Shown here: piece by piece, positions 33,001-39,380 of the stretch
Layout: every line of letters begins with the position of its first letter
How positions within the stretch are numbered: position 1 is the stretch's first letter
Source of the DNA: Branchipolynoe longqiensis
Lineage: Eukaryota > Annelida > Polychaeta > Phyllodocida > Polynoidae
DNA: 64,000 nt
Assembly (NCBI GenBank): GCA_030323885.1
Contig: CM059186.1
Span: 153,421,064-153,485,063 of the forward strand
Direction: 5' to 3'
Program-made: the position numbers and the translations under genes
Notes under the pieces: model-generated
Databases searched by the model: none
Seen by the model: only the letters and a program-made list of their open reading frames with translations
Told to the model about the DNA's origin: nothing

Positions 33001-36000
33001 GGACTCACCCGGCCCAAGGTGCTAATTGTGGCTCCATTCCGAGAGTCTGCCAATAAGATTGTGAACATGTTCATTTCCTTGATCCACAAGGGGGATCAGG
33101 CAAGTACTCTTAATACGTGCACTTACAGATCTGGTAAAGTGATTTTACCATGTATTCTTTACATGAAAAATTTAAAACATAATGATGAAAGATCACTCAG
33201 AACTGTCTAGTTGAGATAAAAACCCAGTAGCTTGGGATTCATTAGATTCTTGAAATTTAATGCGTTCACCTGACTATGCAACTAATAATTATGTAGGCAA
33301 TATATGCTAAATCTACCTTGTATTGCAGTAATATAGTGCTCTGTCTCTAAAGATTTTCAGATCACTTTTTTTGTGTGTGTGTAAATTTACTTAGGTATAA
33401 TAGCTCCAATTTCTATTTCAGAGTACGGTTATGAACAAGAAAAAGTTCATAGAAGAGTTCAAAGAGGAAGATGATGAAGATGATACAGAAATGCAAAAGA
33501 AACCTGGTAAGCTCACTATTAAATTGGGCTATACAAATTAGAATGTCACCTGATAAGAGATTTGGATAAACCATTGATTATTTCAGGCTATTTTTTGCAT
33601 TTACAATTGTTCGGTCCTAGGAGTACATTAGCACTTATGAACTCAGAACTAAGCAAAAACCAGGTTTGTCCTTTGGGTAAATGTAAACAAATAACTGAGT
33701 AATTTAAAAAATGAATAATTAAGCGCAATTTGTTTTGAGTGTCAGTAGGTTCTCAAAAGTGATAACTTGTTTTGATTTAGTGCTTTTTGTTTATTTTCTT
33801 TTGCTTTAAGTTATTTTGTTTATTTTCTTTTGCTTTAAGTTATTTTGTTTATTTTCTTTTAATTTAATTTCTGTTATTTTGTTTATTTATTTTAATTTTT
33901 GTTTATTTGATTTAAATTTACTTATTATTTTCTTTATTTTAATTTTATTTCATAGAGGATTACCAAGCAACATTCCAAGGGAACACAGATGACCACTTCC
34001 GGATAGGCGTGAGTGTCGCCAAAAAGACCCTGAAGCTCTACTCCAAGTTCTATTCCTCAGATATAATTGTGGCCTCGCCATTAGGCCTGAGGACCATCAT
34101 AGGTGCCGAGGGGTGAGTCATGGTGGCGTTTTACTTTTTCTCATCTGAAAGCACTGGTGTGGTGGCCGAATCGGTAGAGCGCAGGCTTCCCATACGGAAG
34201 GTCGGGAGTTGAACACCCTGCTGAGTCAAATCAATTACTTATAAAATTGATACTTGTCGTTACCTAGCCTGGCGTTCGGCATTATTAGGATAGGACAAGG
34301 ACTGGTTAGCACAGTATCAGGATAATATGACTTGTGGGATATTGAGTCATCATGCCGATGGCCTGGACTCCCAGTGGGGCAGCACAATAAATCTCGCCAT
34401 GAGTACGTACTGTCACAAGTCAGTACCCATCCTGATATGACCTTAGATATTGCTAAGATGTAAAACCCCAACAAACAAACAAACAACTGAAGGAATCGCA
34501 TCCCTCCTTCAAATTAAAACTGTCGGCTGGCTAATATCCCACCATTACATATGCGGGCATCAGTGAACAGACGGACCGGCTAAGCGAAACCAAAGGCTTA
34601 CAAACTTGATACTTGTCGCTACTTTGCCCTAGCTGGGTATTATTAGGATAGGGCAAGGACTAGTTGGCTCAGTGTCAGGATAATGTGACTGAGTGGTATA
34701 CCGGGCATGGTGACGGTAGCACTATGAAGTCGCCATGAGTACGTGCACAAATCACTACCTGTCTTGATATGACCTTAGATGTTGTTAGGACATAAACACC
34801 CCAACCACGAATCGCTGCGAAGACAGTAGCTATTCGATGTGGTTCAGACATTTGAGTATAAAGTTACTGTAAATTGCCAATATGCTGATGATGTCTTTTT
34901 AATTAATTAATAAAAAAATGTTGTCAAATAATCTTGTTTTAGCAATTAAGGAACAACTCTGCTGGAATTGCTTTGCAGCTATTTTCTATAAAGAAATAAG
35001 GAAGATTAATGTTTTAGAATTATCTGTGAACTAAAATTTCTTTTTTTTTAAAGAGGAAATGTCCGTATTTATTTTGCAGTTTTGCGAAATTGCCAGTATC
35101 TTTTCCAGTTATTTTCAATGCCTACGATGTAAACCTACCTGATCGTCATTTGCAGAAGTCTCTGTTTTGATTTTCAGTGAAGATGATCGCGACTTCGACT
35201 TTCTCTCATCTATTGAGGTGCTCATCTTTGACCAGACGGACATCTTCCTGATGCAGAACTGGGATCACATCCTGGTAGACTATCTCACATTCATCAGACA
35301 GACAATTTTTGTTCTTGGTAAAGCAGTTTATTGATCAGAACACACATTTTTTTCAGCACCGAGGAACCGGACCTCCGGCCATTTACATTACATTGTAAAT
35401 AGGTAGATCAGCAGGTACTTAGGGAGGGCATGTTAGTAGATTATGAAGGAGGTTAATGTTTTAGTGGGTTAGCCATAATAAGTTTTGTATTATGGGCTAA
35501 GATTGATTGATTGGTGGTTGCTTTACGCCGTGTCGGCAGCATAGGCCATATTCACAGCGAGTATGGGCTAAGATGATGGGTCGCCACAAAAACTCTGCTG
35601 TTATTATTATGGGTATGGTGTATGTGATGGGGGTGTGTGGGAGAATGGAGCGATCTTGCACTTATCTTATGCTAGCTCATGTATTCACAGATCTAATAGA
35701 TCAAACGCGGTGGCCGAATCAGTAGAGTGCAGGTTTTCCATGTGGAAGGTCGGGAGTTTAGAATCCCGGCCGAGTCAAAATCAATGACTTACAAAATTGA
35801 TGCATGTCTCTACCTAGCCTGGCGATCGTCATTACTAGGATAGGGCAAGGACTGATTAGTCATGGTGCCAGTGGTCTAGTCTCACAGGGGGGCAGCATTT
35901 ATAAAGTCGTCATGAGTGCTCACTGTCACAAGTCGGTACCCATCCTGATATGATCAGAGATGTTTCTTGGATGTAAAACCCCAATAAACAAACCAATCTA

Positions 36001-39000
36001 ATATCTTTATTGAAATATATATATATATGTGTGTGTGTGTATATATACATACAGATGAAGAATAATCGCTTCATTTTCACGAATACCGCGATATTCCAAC
36101 GGAAAGATGGAAGCCTTCTCATAGGCTTATACTGCTAGAGAATGGTGTAACATTTAAAACATGTAAGCTTTCCTATTTTACATTTTTTTGTGAGAGTCGC
36201 CTTTCATCTCTGACCATTAAAACATCTATGAAATGGCAGTTTTACCTTCAAATGAAAGTGACCCTCGATAACTTCTAACTTCAGCTCTATACTACTACCT
36301 GCATGTAGACATACCAAGTGACAGCTTCAGGCTACTAATTCAAGTTAGTACTGGCATGTAGACACACCAAGTGACAGCTTCAGGCTACTAATTCATGTTA
36401 GTACCAGTATCTAGACACACCAAGTGACAGCTTCAGGCTACTAATTCATGCTAATACTGGCATGTAGACACACCAAGTGACAGCTTCAGGCTACTAATTC
36501 ATGCTAATACTGGCATCTAGACACACCAAGTGACAGCTTCAGGCTACTAATTCATGCTAATACTGGCATGTAGACACACCAAGTGACAGCTTCAGGCTAC
36601 TAATTCATGCTAATACTGGCATGTAGACACACCAAGTGACAGCTTCAGGCTACTAATTCATGCTAATACCGGCATGTAGACATACCAAGTGACAGCTTCA
36701 GGCTACTAATTCAAGTCTCAGTAGCACTGGCATCGCTAGTAACACAACCCAAGTGACAGCTTCAGGCTACTAATTCATGCTAATACCGGCATGTAGACAC
36801 AGCAAGTGACAGCTTCAGGCTACTAATTCATGCTAATACTGGCATGTAGACACACCAAGTGACAGCTTCAGGCTACTAATTCATGCTAATACTGGCATCT
36901 AGACACACCAAGTGACAGATTCAGGCTACTAATTCATGCTAATACCGGCATGTAGACACACCAAGTGACAGCTTCAGGCTACTAATTCATGCTAATACTG
37001 GCATGTAGACACACCAAGTGACAGCTTCAGGCTACTAATTCATGCTAATACCGGCATGTAGACACACCAAGTGACAGCTTCAGGCTACTAATTCATGCTA
37101 ATACTGGCATGTAGACACACCAAGTGACAGCTTCAGGCTACTAATTCATGTTAGTACCAGCATCTAGACACACCAAGTGACAGCTTCAGGCTACTAATTC
37201 ATGCTAATACTGGCATCTAGACACACCAAGTGACAGCTTCAGGCTACTAATTCATGCTAATACTGGCATCTAGACACACCAAGTGACAGATTCAGGCTAC
37301 TAATTCATGCTAATACCAGCATGTAGACACACCAAGTGACAGCTTCAGGCTACTAATTCATGCTAATACCGGCATGTAGACACAGCAAGTGACAGCTTCA
37401 GGCTACTAATTCATGCTAATACTGGCATGTAGACACACCAAGTGACAGCTTCAGGCTACTAATTCATGCTAATACTGGCATCTAGACACACCAAGTGACA
37501 GATTCAGGCTACTAATTCATGCTAATACCGGCATGTAGACACAGCAAGTGACAGCTTCAGGCTACTAATTCATGCTAATACTGGCATGTAGACACACCAA
37601 GTGACAGCTTCACGCTACTAATTCATTCTAATACCGGCATGTAGACACACCAAGTGACTGCTTCTGGCTACTAATTCATGTTAGTACCGACATGTAGACA
37701 CACCAAGTGACTGTTTCAGGCTAATAATTCATGCTAGTACCGGCATGTAGACACGCCAAGTGACTGCTTCAGTCCGTTCTTAGGGACCCACCAGCGAACA
37801 CTATCTGACAAGAAACATTGCCTATCTGTGTACTTGCAGCATCTGCTGAGTCATCTCCACCTGCAGCCCAAGGAGGGCCATGGCGTCGACTTCTCGCGAG
37901 TGCGTATGTGGACTCTCAATGGATGGTAATAATCTCACATTAATTTTAAATACATTCTAATGCTTATACAACATTCTCGTGTGCAGTTTGAGCACAGAGC
38001 GACCACATGTGCAGTTGGTAATTTAAATACATTCTGTTTAAATTTTGAATTTAGACTTCGTTGGGTTGATAAACTTGTCCCTTCAAACCACCAGGTTTAA
38101 ATGCCCATTTTTCTCTGTTAGAAAAAAAAAATCAAATATCGTTGGAATAGTGTTTTCACTTTTTAAAGTGTAAATAAATACATTTTGGAGTCTCTTCATG
38201 AAAAGTATTTCCGTAATGGACAATTAGACTTGGAAATCATGGTATCCCAATGTCGCAGTCACCATGAGTATGCACTGCCACAAGCCGGTGTCTGTCATGA
38301 TATCACTTTAGTTGTTGCTTGGACATACAACCCTAACTTAGCAATCAACATGTCTTGTTTCTGCCTCTTGGTGCATATTGTGTCTTTTTGTGTACTTTGC
38401 AGGTCCAAGTTCTACAGACAAACCCTCATCTTCAGCTGTCTAGCGAACCCAGAGATTAACGCAGTGTTCAACAAGCATTGCCACAGTATCCTTTTACTCG
38501 CTTCTTGCTCCTGTAGACAGGTCAAATCATGTACATATGCGAAAATATCGAATATTTATTTTCAAGCAGCATTGACCTGCCTATAAGCATGGCAGGCACA
38601 ATAGAGCGTGCTTATTGGTTTGACTAATTTAGATTCCTCTGATTGAATTTGTTTGTTTTTATTCCCAAGCCATTTGAAAATGCAATCACAGGGATGTGAT
38701 TTTTCCTACACAGATTTGCGAGTCTTTAGTAAGGAAATTTGTAATTCTTCTGATTTGTCCAGATATAGTGAACAGATATTTGGTTTTATTTCGAGGGATA
38801 AGAGCTTGAGCTTTCAGGGGCCCTGCCCCAGACCCGGTTGGCGAACTGGGTGGGGGTCTGGGTGGCCCCCAAACCTCCATCCTGACTTTCAAAGTGTTTT
38901 GCTGATGGCTAAGCACATCCCTAATGTATACATGTGAAACAATTGTCTTATATGTTCCAGGTGCTACGTTACATTATGATTAAACTATTTGGGGCCGGGA

Positions 39001-39342
39001 GCACCTGCAGGTTTCACACACTTACAGTCTGGGAGCGCCTGAGTTCATTTTCAATTGGGTACCACTGTATTTCTGATACGATCTACAAATTTCCAGGAAA
39101 ATATTTCTAGAAATACAATTAAACTACAGGCGCATCAGGGCTGTAAGCGCGTGGAATTTACGGGTGCACCTGGGCACTCCTAGCCGCAACGGTTTAAGCC
39201 CCCCCCCCCACATGCACACAACTCCCCCTACAAAAAAACAACAAACACGCACACACACACATACATACATACACACATACATACATACATACATACATAC
39301 ATACATACATACATACATACATACATACATACATACATACAT

Positions 39343-39380
<38 letters not shown>

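Noticed and set aside
36294..37775. Regular 53-bp repeats resembling a CRISPR array
   Set aside because: There are no unique spacers; the whole unit is repeated, and the locus is an intron of an animal gene.
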